Of a DNA stretch of 64,000 nt, positions 24,383 through 36,400 are shown one piece after another. The stretch comes from Cucumis sativus (lineage: Eukaryota > Streptophyta > Magnoliopsida > Cucurbitales > Cucurbitaceae): assembly GCF_000004075.3 (NCBI RefSeq), contig NC_026659.2:27732272-27796271 (forward strand), given 5' to 3'. The number at the start of each line of letters is the position of its first letter. The stretch's first letter is position 1. Position numbers and translations under genes: made by a program. A model generated the notes under the pieces. That model worked only from the letters and a program-made list of their open reading frames with translations, was not told where the DNA came from and searched no databases.

Positions 24383-26204
24383 TCATTCCATCGCGAACGA
24401 AACTCCGTAATAAGCATACGCAAAATATGCAGCCACCGCAACCGCAACCGTCGCCGACAAACTCACCGTCGTCCGTAACGGCAACCTTCGAATCTTGAAG
24501 CAGCCGACAAGTTTCCCTACTTTGGTCGCTCTTGGAGATGGAGTTCCGGTGCCGTTCTCCGTGGTTTCTTCATTCTTTCTCACCTCCTCTGTTTTAGATT
24601 CCTTCCCATTTTCTGGGTTTTCATTTCCAATTTCTTTCTTCTGTTCTTGGCTGCTAATGTTCTGATCCATCGTTGTTTCTTCTTTGACGTAATCTGTAGC
24701 CACCGGAGGCTGTGGAGCCACCAACGGCGCCGGCGTCGGAGCTTCCTCCTTGGTGGCCTTCGCCGAGCCCTGCTTTTGGAGTTCTTCAGATATTCCCTCT
24801 TTCGGAAGAGCTGCCACCTCTGGTTCCTCAACTTCAGCCTTCGTCTTCGGCGGAGCTACATTTCCCAGCGAAAGATCTATTAACCCCTTCTCTGGGGTTG
24901 AATCGCCTTCCGGAGGACCTTCCTCTGGTTCCTTAGTTTCAGCTTTCGTCTCCGGTGGGGATACGTTTGCCGACGAAATTTCTTCTTTAGCCTTATCTGA
25001 GGTTGAATCACTTTTCGTCAGAGCCGCCACGTCTGGTTCCTTAGTTTCAGCCTTCGTATCCGGCGGCGCTGTCGACTCCGCTGCTTGCAACGGCGGTGCG
25101 GTCACCGGTTCAGTAGTTTGTTTGGGGATTGTAATGGTGAGAACTCCATCTTGTAATTCGTGTTTAATTTCATCGATTTTGGAATTTTGTGGAACTGGAA
25201 AAGTTTTATCCAAAATTTGCAATCGAGTAGTCGACACATTACGATCTCCGGTCACCACCACCGTTCTTGCTTCTTTTTCAACGTTGACATTAACATGGCT
25301 GAAACCTGCATAAGTAAATTCAACCAAATTAAAATAAAATATAAAAGTAATAAATTTTCAAAAATCAAAAGATTGTCAACAAAAAAAAAAAAGAAAAAAA
25401 AAATATATATATATATATATTCTTATTAACAAAATTATCAAACTAACGCTTAAAATATTTTAAAATATAGCCAAATTTCGACAAGCATAATAAACATTTT
25501 AGTTGTTTTTAAATTTTAGTTATATTTTGTAAATCAATTATTATCATTGTTTTAAATTTTAGTTATATTTTTGTAAATAATCTTGTTTGTTGGTTATATT
25601 TGATATTTGAAAATGTTTAAAGATACTTGAAACTATATTTTTAATTAATAATAATAGTTAAATAATAAAATATATTCATATACTCATTTTAACTATACAT
25701 TTTTTCTAATTATATCGGCTAAAAAATGTTCACGATCATACTAATATTTAAATTGTAGCCAAATATATGGTATCTAAAAATCATATTTTTTTTGTCTTTT
25801 CCATTTTTCATCTCATATCATATCACCAATTTTTTTATTTGTTTCAATGATTTAAAGTTTAAGAGTTGTTTTGAGGAAAAAATCGAACTTCAAACATTGA
25901 AAATGAAAGTATTCAAAATTTTAAAATAGAGTGGATATCAACGTCTAAACTGAAAGAATTCAAAATTTTAAAGTATAGTGAATATCAATGTCAAAGTTTA
26001 GAGGTTGATTCTTTTTTAATTTAATAAAAAAAAAATAAAATCAAGAAGAGAGAAGTGAAATTTAGGACCGGGGAGTTGGAGTCGTAGAATGTGGGCTTCA
26101 TTTTCATCTATTTCTTCAACATTGGGAGTGAAGGTATCATTGTAGGCACGCACGGATTGACGACGGACAGCACCGAGGCCAGTGATTCTTGGTCTTGCTG
26201 CCAT
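24383..26204 (-). CDS. RTM2-like protein: Hsp20 domain, long acidic/proline linker, tail anchor, copy 2
   Basis: Exons are 26204-26069 and 25305-24383 (352 aa, phase-1 intron at the same place as copy 1 but 763 bp long). The Hsp20 part spans about residues 25-115 (FTPNVEEIDENEAHILRLQLPGFSHVNV… to GVLTITIPKQ). The linker, about 200 residues, contains repeated blocks of the type PPxTKAETKEPExA, then a Lys/Glu stretch. The C-terminus has a hydrophobic anchor (TVSLSATVAVAVAAYFAYAY). Copy 1 lacks most of this repeated linker. Shared intron position, shared FTPNVE start and adjacency show a tandem duplication. Function is inferred only by family likeness to RTM2-type proteins. Confidence 0.87.
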
Positions 26205-26335
26205 TTTGGTCGCTGGAGAAAATGAAGAACGGGAGAGGGGCTAGTTGGTGTCGAGTAGGAACAAGTTGGGTTTATTTGACGGGTCGGGTTGTGTTTGGTT
26301 GGGGGTGGGTTAAGAAGAGGGTGTGTGTTGAAAGG

Positions 26336-26348
26336 GGGTATTTATGGG
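26336..26348 (-). promoter_or_regulatory. TATA-like element of RTM2-like copy 2
   Basis: Minus-strand CCCATAAATACCC, about 135 bases before the ATG. It is comparable to the element before copy 1. Confidence 0.45.
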
Positions 26349-27883
26349 TTTGAAAAAATGGTTTTCTTGGAGTTGGGATTATACCTTTTTTGAAATGTTT
26401 GATTAAGGGGACATATATTTCCCCTTTTATGTACTAAAGTATAACTTTCCTGTTCCATCTTCCTTTCATTTGTGCTTCAATTGTTTTTCACCTTTTTCAT
26501 TACAATTTTTTAATTCATCCCTTTTGGACGTAGGAGAATACGATTAGGGTTTTAGTTTACGTTCTCGAGAAGCTCAACTTTGAAACATGTGGTCTACTAG
26601 CGTACTTTTGAAATAAAAAAATAAAAAAACTTTTGTTATCTTAGATGTGTGAAATATACAATATAAAAGTTGGATTATGTACTCAAGTTCGCATTTGGCG
26701 TGGTCACATGCTGAGTTGGGTTGAAGCTGGTTTTCAACCCTACATTAAATTTCGAGTTTAGTGCATAAACAACATCGAACAACTCGAAATCTTCTTACAC
26801 AGTGCTAAGAGAGTTAGATATATTACATCATTTATTTTATTGTCGTATGAAAAGAAGTAGGATCATAGAAAGATGATGCACTTTTTGAATACGATAGGAT
26901 CTGGTTTTTCCTCTTCTCGAGGTACACATTTGTTTTAGTGATTGGAGCAATCTTAGAGGAAGACAAACAATTGGTTAATAGACATTTTTGACAAAAAAAA
27001 CTACATCATTACCGCTCTTAAAGTGAAGTATTAAATCATTACTTTTAAAAGTTGATAACCCTAATATAATGTTAATGGTTATGTTAACGGACGTAGATTT
27101 TTATTTTAATTATATTGTATATTCATCTATTTTTAAAGTCATTGACAAACTAATAACTTATTTATTTAATTGTTAAATTTAACTCTCGTAGGCAAAAGAA
27201 AAGGAAAAAGATATTTTATTTCAAAATAAACCATTCGCTAAATTTAATTTCCCCCCAAATTTTGGGTTCTTATAACGAACCCAAGAAATATGGCGCGCGG
27301 AATCAAACTGCCAAAACTCCGACGGCCAAGTCTCCAAAAGAAAGGTTCAGTAATGGCGGAAACGATCTCAACATTTCTCTCTCTCATTCCCATTTTCTTA
27401 AGGACTCACCATTTCTCTAGCTTTCACCACTGCAAAAATGCCGTTTCCAAATATCCTCCCCTCTTCCTTCTTCCTTTACCAAACTGAAACATCATCACCA
27501 TCTCTATGTTTCCATTGCTTTAACCTAATTTCCTCTTCGGTATTTTTCCTTCTGCCGCTCACACTTTCAGGTAAGCTCTTCTGATCCGCCCTATTGCGCG
27601 TGCTTTCATAGTCTCTGTTTGATTTCTATTGTTTCAGGTGGAATAGAGTAGTAGTTTTTCAATTTTTACTGATTGTAGTTTCGGTTCATTTTTTTGTGTT
27701 GTTTATTGCTTATTCTTCAATTGAAACTGAGGGTGCATTGGTGAAAATTTGAAGACGAAAAAAAACGAATAGATACTTCAAGTTAAGGAACCCATCTTAA
27801 CGTCTCGTCACCAATTTTAACTCTCTGAAATCTAAGCATGTTTTTGGTCTTTTCAGAAGGGGGTAGCATCCCAGAGATGGAAG
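26349..27883. other. Intergenic; right part is the ancestral 5' UTR of the GH3 pseudogene
   Basis: Nothing recognisable lies at 26350-27290. From about 27340 the sequence resembles the leader of the intact GH3 gene at 32750 (shared GGTTCAGTAATGGCG-like start and a CACACTTTCAGGTAA donor at about 27562-27575). It is therefore the duplicated non-coding first exon and 5' UTR intron. A 65-codon open frame at 27290 in this leader is not supported as a gene. Confidence 0.5.
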
Positions 27884-29497
27884 ATGACCAAAATTTTTGT
27901 TCAAGTGGTTGTGACTTTGTGACTTGTGTGGTGGTTCGGCAACAATGGTGGACGCGGGCAGCTTGAAATACAAAGACCCTAGGCAAACAGTTTCTGTTCG
28001 AGTTAAGGACCTTCTTGGCCGAATGACTCTGGAAGAGAAAATTGGTCAGATGGCTCGGATTGACAGGAGTGTTGTCAATGCTACAGTTACGAAAAATTCT
28101 TTCATCGGTAAGGCAACGGTCTCTCGTTGATTTATTTATTATATTATTTTTCAAGTTTTCAATATATATATGTTGTGGAAGATTTTCCCCTTTGTCACTA
28201 AATTGAATTTCTATATAATATCTTACAACTTAGAACATTACAGTTTGTCTATGTGATCATTTAGCTTCAAGGAGAATATAATACTGGATTAATTGAAAAT
28301 TTGAGATCATTTTCATCATGATAAACACCTTTTTGTATACTTTGTCTTATAAATCTCTTGTTCAAGGGAACTTTCACACAGTTCATCCATATCTTTAGAC
28401 TTGTATTCAAAGCATTATAGATGTTTAATGTTATGAGTTCCAAAATTTATATTATTAAATATGTTTGTGTCAAGTTGTTGAAGCGATGTCAAATGCATGA
28501 TATAGGGCACATAATCTAGAGGCTGTTGGGTTCCATTATGACTTGTCCCAAGTAGCTGATTCATGCAAAACTCAAATAATATCTATTTGAAATTTGATTA
28601 TCTAGTAAAATGACGAAAGAGAAGCATGAACTGCGAAATTTGTGCAGGAAGTGTGCTAATTAACTGGCGGTGGAACTGAGCCACTGCCAGGTGCTCGTGC
28701 TCTCAAGTCTGGGTTAACATGATAAATGAAATCCAGAGAGGTTCTCTTTCTAGCCGGGTACACTGATGATGACTGGTGTTGATGCTGTCATGGCCATATT
28801 AACAATGCTACAATATTTCCTCATATTGTTGGACTTGGAGCTACCAGGCTAGTCATTTTCTTCCTTGTAGCCCTCTTCATAAAATTGTTCTATATACCAC
28901 TTTTAGGTGTTTATTCAAAGCCTTTACTTTACATACATCTTTGATGTGGAAGCTTAATAAGGGAACAAATGGTTTTTCTAAAAATACTAGTTTTGCTCCA
29001 TATTATCTGATTCGCAAATCTGACCAACGATTTTACTTACTCTTCATTCACTTGTTTTTTCTAGTGAACTTCTGGATGAAGGCAAGAACTCTTTTATGTA
29101 TTGTTCATAGTCTTGGATCATCTATGTCAATTCAGGTTTCTACTTTCCCTTTATGAAACCAAGAAATATCACACAACTTGGGATTGGGATAGTATATACG
29201 TTTCTAATCTCTTTCTTCCATGTTAAATAATTCTTGCTGCATGTAGTGAAATGTCAAACCTTTAATAATAGATTGTGTGATTTAAACTTGCTAATCTACT
29301 TTCAATCTTATTCGCGTTCTTATACATCTGGATTTCAATTTTGAGATCATCTATCCACGCAAGGAAAAAAAATTAAATGTCATAAAGATGCTCATTGTCA
29401 ATTACGTTTTCTGCACAGGTCAGCATTGGCAGGAGTTCGTGGAACATCGTCCATTGTTGCGAAGATCCTTGCTACGATCACCACTTGTTTATTGCAG
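27884..29497 (+). pseudogene. GH3 glucosidase pseudogene with internal exons deleted
   Basis: Three pieces match exons 1, 2 and 10 of the intact GH3 gene 5.5 kb downstream. They are 27884-28107 (signal peptide to FIG), 28648-28847 (GSVL… to GATR), and about 29419-29497 (the hydrophobic C-terminal tail). The exon 1 copy is 2 nt shorter than its counterpart and hits TGA after 12 codons from the ATG (27884). The exon 2 copy has lost its frame. The terminal TAG is CAG. Only about 570 bp of intron-like sequence separates exons 2 and 10, so exons 3-9 with both catalytic residues are gone. Introns are kept, so this is a decayed tandem duplicate and not a retrocopy. Confidence 0.88.
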
Positions 29498-31925
29498 GTA
29501 CACTTCTTTTAGGAAACTTGTAGCTCTGAGATCAAGAAATCAGCCTCAAATGCTTGGCTTTTATTTAGTAACCATGATTCTTTGGATTGTAATAGTTAAA
29601 GTTATAGGTGTTACATACATTTTCCTAATGTGGTTGATGCAAGTGCAAGTGTACACTATCTAAACAAGCAGTACAAAGGAAATATTCAAAGTTCTCTTCC
29701 ACAGGAACTATGTATGAAAATGTTTCGTGAAGTCTATAGTCAATTTACTACTAGGAGTAACCAAGTGAAAAGTTAGGAATGATGTGGGTGTAAATAGAGT
29801 AATATGACCAAAGTATATTATGCTCTTAATGCTCTTGCTTCCAAGTATGCTCCAACTTCCCACAATGCTCAATGTTCTATCCTAATGCTGTGAGTCAGGT
29901 TCTGCTGTGAGTCAGGTTCTCCTCCTATTCTGACTCTTGATTTAAGTGCATTTAGAAAGGTTAGGTAATTGATCCCATATGTCTATAGTCAACTTAACTT
30001 AGTTCTTTGACCTCACGTCACAACCCTCTGGATTTTATAGGAAATTGCCATACATCTAGGGTCGATTAACACGTGTTTATGTCTAAATCCTCTCCTATAT
30101 TGATTTTATGGATTCAATATGATCCAACCCTTTCAATATTGAGTCGTGGCTAGTATGCTTACCTAAGTGGAAAATTTAGACAAACATTAAATAAACAAAT
30201 CAATAGAATCAAACAACATATTAATAATTCAAAGAAAAATACAAGTTCAAATCAGGAAAGCAATTTCATTAAGATATAAACCCAATTGGATCTCGAAAGT
30301 TGTAGCTCACCATTGAAAAGTCAACTAGGTTCATTGAGATAATTAAAATAATTGAAATGTTGGACATCTTTCCAGGAAAACAAAATAGCAGAAACTAAAT
30401 GATGAGAGCCAAAACAATCTAGGAAAAAGAAGAGTGTTATGGAGGGGTTTTTTTCTATTGAAATTTAAGCTATCGAGTATTGTTGTTTGCAAATCAAGTA
30501 GCTCTTGTTGGGGTCTTTAAAAGGAGCACGAGTGTGAGGATTATTACAATTTTCAATATGAATTTGAAGTTGCCTGTAGATGATAAACCTAGTCCAGCAC
30601 CATATCTTTGATATTTATATTACTTACTGTAGTGATTTTCTGATTTGATTACCTACGAAAGTGGAGTGACATTACTTTATGTACTGTTTTTTATCGATCG
30701 TTTACTGCATAATATCCTCCTGTGGTGTTGCTTCGTATTATTATTTTCTCTCAACATTTTTTTGATCTCCTTTGAAATTTAAACAATGGTAAAAAATCGC
30801 AGGTACATTAATATGAATCAATTGGTTACGATTCTGGAAAATGTAAAGACGAGGAGGATTCTCTATTGATGTACAGTGGTTTGCTTTTCTTTAGTTGAAA
30901 ATGTAAATTAAAGTATGCACGTTCTCACACCAAAGCAAGGCATCTCTCTCTCTCTCTTTTTTTTAATATATATTATACAATAGAGAAGTCTGCTATGTTT
31001 CTGATCTAATCATCTCTTTTCAACTTCATTTTCTCTTCTTCTGGTTCGTTATCTGATCGGCTGCAAGAGGGAAGATCATCGGTTCGGTTTCAGGTTCGTT
31101 TTGTTTTGTTTTTCAGGCCATCAATATCATGTAATGTTTCTCCCATGCATTTTCACTTTCCTTCTTTTTCTTCTCTTCATAGAAAGAAATTATAGAAACA
31201 GGGAAAATCTTTGAATTTCGTGGCATTTTTTTTCAATATATCATATGTTTACATTTTGTAATTAGGTTCTTAGATGGTGAAGGTTGAATTTGGTTGATAT
31301 ATATGTAAGATAATATCTCAATGAATTGGTGGATACAAACATTGAGAAGTGCAAAAATATACTATTTACAAAAATTTAAATAGCGACAACTAAACTGTAT
31401 AAATTTCTTTTAGTTAAGAGAACTTTTTTAAGAAACCAAACACTTATGTTAGAGGCAAGCACATATGTTATTGTTATTAAAGCTAGTATTGTATCCAATT
31501 CCAGGTTGTGATTGTGACGTTTTATAGGTAGAAATGAACGTGTGATTTAGAAGTGCTTTTTAGTGGATTTAATTAGTTTACTAGAAATAAAGACAATTAA
31601 GATTCTTTAATCACTTTTACTTGTCCCAACATCTACCCCAAATGCAGCTTTAATGGTTATTTAATGTGAAAACTTAAGCCTACAAAAAGTCAACATTTAG
31701 TTTTTAAATTTATTTTATTGATTAGTCAACATGTAAATGTTTACATGCTAACTAATTAGAATGTTGTTACGCTAACTTTGGTTTTCTTTTTCTCTTTATT
31801 TCCTCCAGGTTTATGTACAAGGTTGCTTTTGATGATGCTTAACTTAAAACTGTTGTGGAAATGGAAAGAGGTATGTTCTCTTTCCTCTTAATTTATTCTC
31901 TCATCAATAATATCTATCAAGTTCT

Positions 31926-31953
<28 letters not shown>
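31926..31953 (+). repeat. 28-base poly(C) tract
   Basis: An uninterrupted run of 28 C residues, followed by TCC. It is strongly out of keeping with the AT-rich surroundings. Its length may be partly a sequencing or assembly effect. Confidence 0.9.
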
Positions 31954-31956
<3 letters not shown>

Positions 31957-32265
31957 AAACACAGCAACAATAATAAAATTTAAAAAAAATGAAGAAATGA
32001 AGAAAAAATACCCGTCTATGTTGGATTTTTTTTTTTTTTTTTTTACATTCATTTTTCAAAACCTTCATTAAGAATTTCTCTTTGGCTCAAATGTTACTTT
32101 TATGCAGTAGAACAAATGTGAGGTGTACACTTGTAGTACAGAAAAATAAAGTCATAGTACTGTTTATTTCCTCTCTTTTCTTTTTCAACGAGAAAACCTA
32201 AATTATTTATTATTTAATAATTTAACCACGATCTATAAAATTATGGTAAGTTTCCTTGTTGTAAA

Positions 32266-32528
32266 TAGGGATGTTAGTTTAACTCGAGATTTATTGCCCT
32301 GAGCAAGATTTCAAGATGGAAAATCTACACAAACCAAGAGAGTGGAAATAAACATGGAAATAAACAGGAGAATACCTCCACCAACCCAAAAGAAATATTT
32401 ATTTATCAAAATAAAACAACAAAAAAATAAAAGTGAAAAAAAATTTCCGATTTTTTTTTTTGTAAGAATGGGATATGGCAACGGGGATGGGATGGGGAAT
32501 GGCATCCCGGACCCTTTGGACATCTCTA
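32266..32528. repeat. MITE-like element with TAGGGATGT / ACATCTCTA ends
   Basis: Short imperfect terminal inverted repeats (TAGGGATGT and the complement of GGACATCTCTA) enclose 263 bp with a GGGGATGGGATGGGG interior. There is no coding capacity. It is typical of short hAT-like plant elements, but no target-site duplication could be confirmed. Confidence 0.45.
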
Positions 32529-33412
32529 ATTATAAGTTTAGTTTTCAAACTTCTAACATCTGTGGCAATATTTTCAACATGTTAAGTGTTTAATAGGTCT
32601 GAATTCGTCTCGGACCTACTTGTTAGAACTAAAAAACAAATATTCTTTAACATTCCATTCATCTTAACCAAAAAGTAATAAAAATAAAAATAAAAATAAG
32701 AACAAAAAACCTCCCACGATTAATTTGCCACTCAACTGTGACGAAAATAGTTCAGTAATGGCGTAAAAAGATCTGAAGATTCTCTCTGTTTTTTCTCTCA
32801 CATTTCCCACGACTTAGCTTTTCTTGCTCCCACCTTTACACTTTTCCCCAGCTTTAACTCTTCCACTCTACAACTAAACTCCTAATCCTATCCCCATTTC
32901 CTCCATTTTGCTTTCTCGCATTGCCGTTCTCATTCACACTTTCAGGTAACTTTCTCTCTCCGCTGTATTTGCTCTCTGTGTTTGATTTGAGTTCGGAAAC
33001 ATGGGTTTGAGCCGGAACAGAAATTTAGCTTCGCTGATTCTAGTTTGGGTTTCCTTTTTTTTTATCTCATGCTTGTTCCTTCTTCAATTTTCTTCAAGAC
33101 ACTCATTCGTCCTAATTGAAACTTAGACGGACTGAACAAAATTTGAAGAAATAGAGCCAGCGACTCTGGATTGAGAGTGGATTATAATAGATAGAGAAAA
33201 ATAGAAACTTTCATTACAGAGCTAGGAGAAGATCTTTGAGGCTCATCTCATCACTATTTTGACACTGTTATATCTAATAGAGAATGTCTTATTTCTTCTT
33301 TCTTCCGTTTCCTGCATTTTCTTGGCATGCTAGTGCGTTGTACTACTAATTGGGTTCAATTTGTCTATATTTTTGGTCTTTTCAGTGTGGGTTGAACACT
33401 CAGGCAAAGAAG

Positions 33413-36400
33413 ATGGCCAAGATTTTTGTTCAGGTGGTTGTGATTCTGTGTTTGGGTTGGCTGTGGTGGGCGACAATGGTGGACGCGGAGAACTTGAAAT
33501 ACAAAGACCCTAAGCAACCGGTTGGTGTTCGAGTTAAGGACCTTCTTGGTCGAATGACTCTGGAAGAGAAAATTGGTCAGATGGTCCAGATTGACAGGAG
33601 CGTTGCAAATGCTACAGTTATGAAAGATTATTTCATTGGTAAAACCAATAGTCTCTCTCGGTTTTTTTATGCTCTCAGCTTTAAGTTTTGGTTTGGAACA
33701 GTTCAAAGTAGTGTTTGGTGTTATGTTTCTGATCTGATTTATATCTGCCCTTGATGTAAGTTGATCTAGCTCAACTAAACTTCAATCTTGTGGCAAACAG
33801 TTGAGATGTCGAACGGGTTTACTCATCTCTTTGTTACTACATGCTCTGTATAATATCTTGGAACACTATAGTTCGTCTAAGTAATCGTTCAGTTACAAGG
33901 AGAAGAAAACTAAAGACTAACTGATTTCATTGACATCATATAAAAATAAAATAAATACCTTTGGATCTTTCTAGTAGTTTAAACGTTACATGCTGTTAGA
34001 ACTATATTTGAAGCACTATAGAGTATGCTGTTTGTGAGTTCTGGAGTTTTGAAATCCATGTTACTAAATATGTATGTGTCAATTTGTTGAAGCAATCTCA
34101 CAGGACATGTAGTGTAGAGGTTATAGCACTCCATTATGGCTTGTCACAAGTAGCAATTGATTGAAAAACCTCTATTTCATGCAACTATTCATAATTTGAT
34201 GATCAGAGTAATTTGTACAGGAAGTGTCCTCAGTGGTGGTGGAAGTGTGCCGCTTCCAGATGCTCGTGCTGAAGATTGGGTTAACATGATAAATGATTTT
34301 CAGAAGGGTTCTCTTTCTAGTAGGTTGGGTATCCCAATGTTTTATGGCATTGATGCTGTTCATGGCCATAACAATGTTTACAATGCTACAGTATTTCCTC
34401 ATAATGTTGGACTTGGAGCTACCAGGCAAGTATTTTTCTTCACTTTGTAGTACTGCACATAAAAGTTGAACATATAGTCAATGTTAACTTATGTATATCC
34501 TTTGCTTCATTACTCTCTTTGATTTGATCTTTAAGTTTAACCAAACCTTATGCTCAGTTGAGCTGTGTTGAAGTTGCCCACCTAAAAGCTTCAATAAAAT
34601 TTGTTCTAATGGAGCATATGGTAGAATGAAATATGCACAAACTCTTTACACTTGTTCCTTGTCTCTCCTGCACAGAAACCCTGACCTGGTTCGAAGGATT
34701 GGTGCTGCAACAGCACTTGAAGTTAGAGCGACGGGGATTTCTTATACCTTTGCTCCATGTCTTGCGGTAAACACACGTTGCTTATCTAAAAAAAACAGAT
34801 GTTTGAGTGAATATCTTACTATTTGTTTTAGTGGTAAACTAGATATATAACGGTCTCTTTCCCTGAAAATTTTCTTCTAGGTTTGTAGAGACCCAAGGTG
34901 GGGGCGGTGTTATGAAAGCTACAGTGAGGATCCAAAAATTGTGAAAGAAATGACCGAGATTATAATTGGTCTTCAAGGAGAGCCTCCTGCTAATTATCGG
35001 AAGGGGACTCCATATGTTGGCGGAACGTATGGCCTTTGAAGATGTAGAACTTTGTTTTTCTTTTTTTTTTTTTAATATAAAATTGTGAATATGCAAAATG
35101 TTGCTTGAAAGCCTTTGCACGTCAGTAGGGTATTGTTTTCCTCTAGTCAAGAGACATCATGACATATAAATGTATGGGTCCATTTTACACAACTTTCTGG
35201 AAGTTGAATATGGAAATGTTGCATGCATCAGCTGAAACTTTTATTCTTCAACAAAATTACTGACAGAAATTCTGATTTCTTTGTAAACTCTCTTCCGGAA
35301 AAATTATTCAAGTATAGTTGAATTTTTCTTGTAGTAAAAAGGTTATCGCCTGTGCAAAGCACTTTGTTGGAGATGGTGGGACAACTCATGGCATCAATGA
35401 GAATAATACCGTTATTAACAGGCATGGACTGCTCAGCATTCATATGCCTGCCTATTTAGATTCGATCATCAAGGGCGTTTCATCAGTAATGGCTTCCTAT
35501 TCTAGTTGGAATGGAGTAAAGATGCATGCAAACCGTGAGCTGATTACTGACTTCCTCAAGGGCGCCCTTAAATTTAAAGTATGCCTTACAATTTAAATTT
35601 GTTACGGAAAACTATCTTCTGTTTTTTTAAAACCATTTGCTGATATTTTTATTGTCTTATCTTTACTAATATTACTATGTGCTTGTTTAGGGTTTTGTAA
35701 TCTCAGATTGGGAGGGTTTGGACAGAATTACTTCTACACCACATTCTAATTACACATACTCTGTCCAAGCTTCTATTTTAGCTGGCATTGACATGGTTGG
35801 TGGTCTCTCTTTTACGATCTCTTAAATCAAAATTATTCTGTTGACTGATTCACAGTTTTGAAATGTTGAAATTGGGTGCAGTATTTGATAATGGAAGTTT
35901 GAGCTTTAGGCTTTTGTTCCTTTTTCTCAGGTAATGATTCCTTACAAGTATGCAGAGTTTATTGATGATGTCAAATTTCTAGTGAAGAATAATGCCATCC
36001 CAATGGATCGCATTGATGATGCTGTTAGAAGAATTTTAACAGTCAAGTTCACAATGGGTCTTTTTGAAAGCCCCATGGGTGATTACAGCCTTGTCAATGA
36101 GCTTGGGAGCCAGGTCTGACTCCCACTATATTAAACTATAAACTTGACTTCGTTTTTTCCAATGTATATCAAATTGATCTTTATTAAAAACTCAAATGGG
36201 ACATCTTAGAAACATTTATATGTCGTACTTTTCTTCGTTTCATTTCCGTTCTCCTTGTACCATTCCTCATCAATGGGATATAAACGTATGAAAGGAACTT
36301 AGTGGGAGAATCTCTTGATTTCTCTTATTACCCCTCGAACGTTATCTTAAAATTAAATATGACAATTTTTCTCTCAATTTTAACTTTTGATTTTTCTTAA

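Larger units (their letters stand above)
29498..32690. other. Intergenic between GH3 pseudogene and GH3 gene
   Basis: No conserved protein. It contains a 17-bp direct duplication (29886-29919, unit TGCTGTGAGTCAGGTTC), a CT microsatellite near 30945, a 28-base C homopolymer (31926-31953), two exon-like pieces with splice signals near 31010-31095 and 31810-31871, and a small terminal-inverted-repeat element at 32266-32528. Confidence 0.5.

Noticed and set aside
24580-25313. Plus-strand frame of 187 codons opposite RTM2-like copy 2
   Set aside because: Antisense shadow of the repetitive linker; composition mirrors the real frame and no family is recognised.
27290-27487. 65-codon ORF before the GH3 pseudogene
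   Set aside because: It lies in the duplicated 5' leader; the matching leader of the intact gene does not keep this frame.
29740-30450. Possible retroelement fragment in the GH3 spacer
   Set aside because: No reverse transcriptase, integrase, primer-binding site or paired long repeats could be seen.
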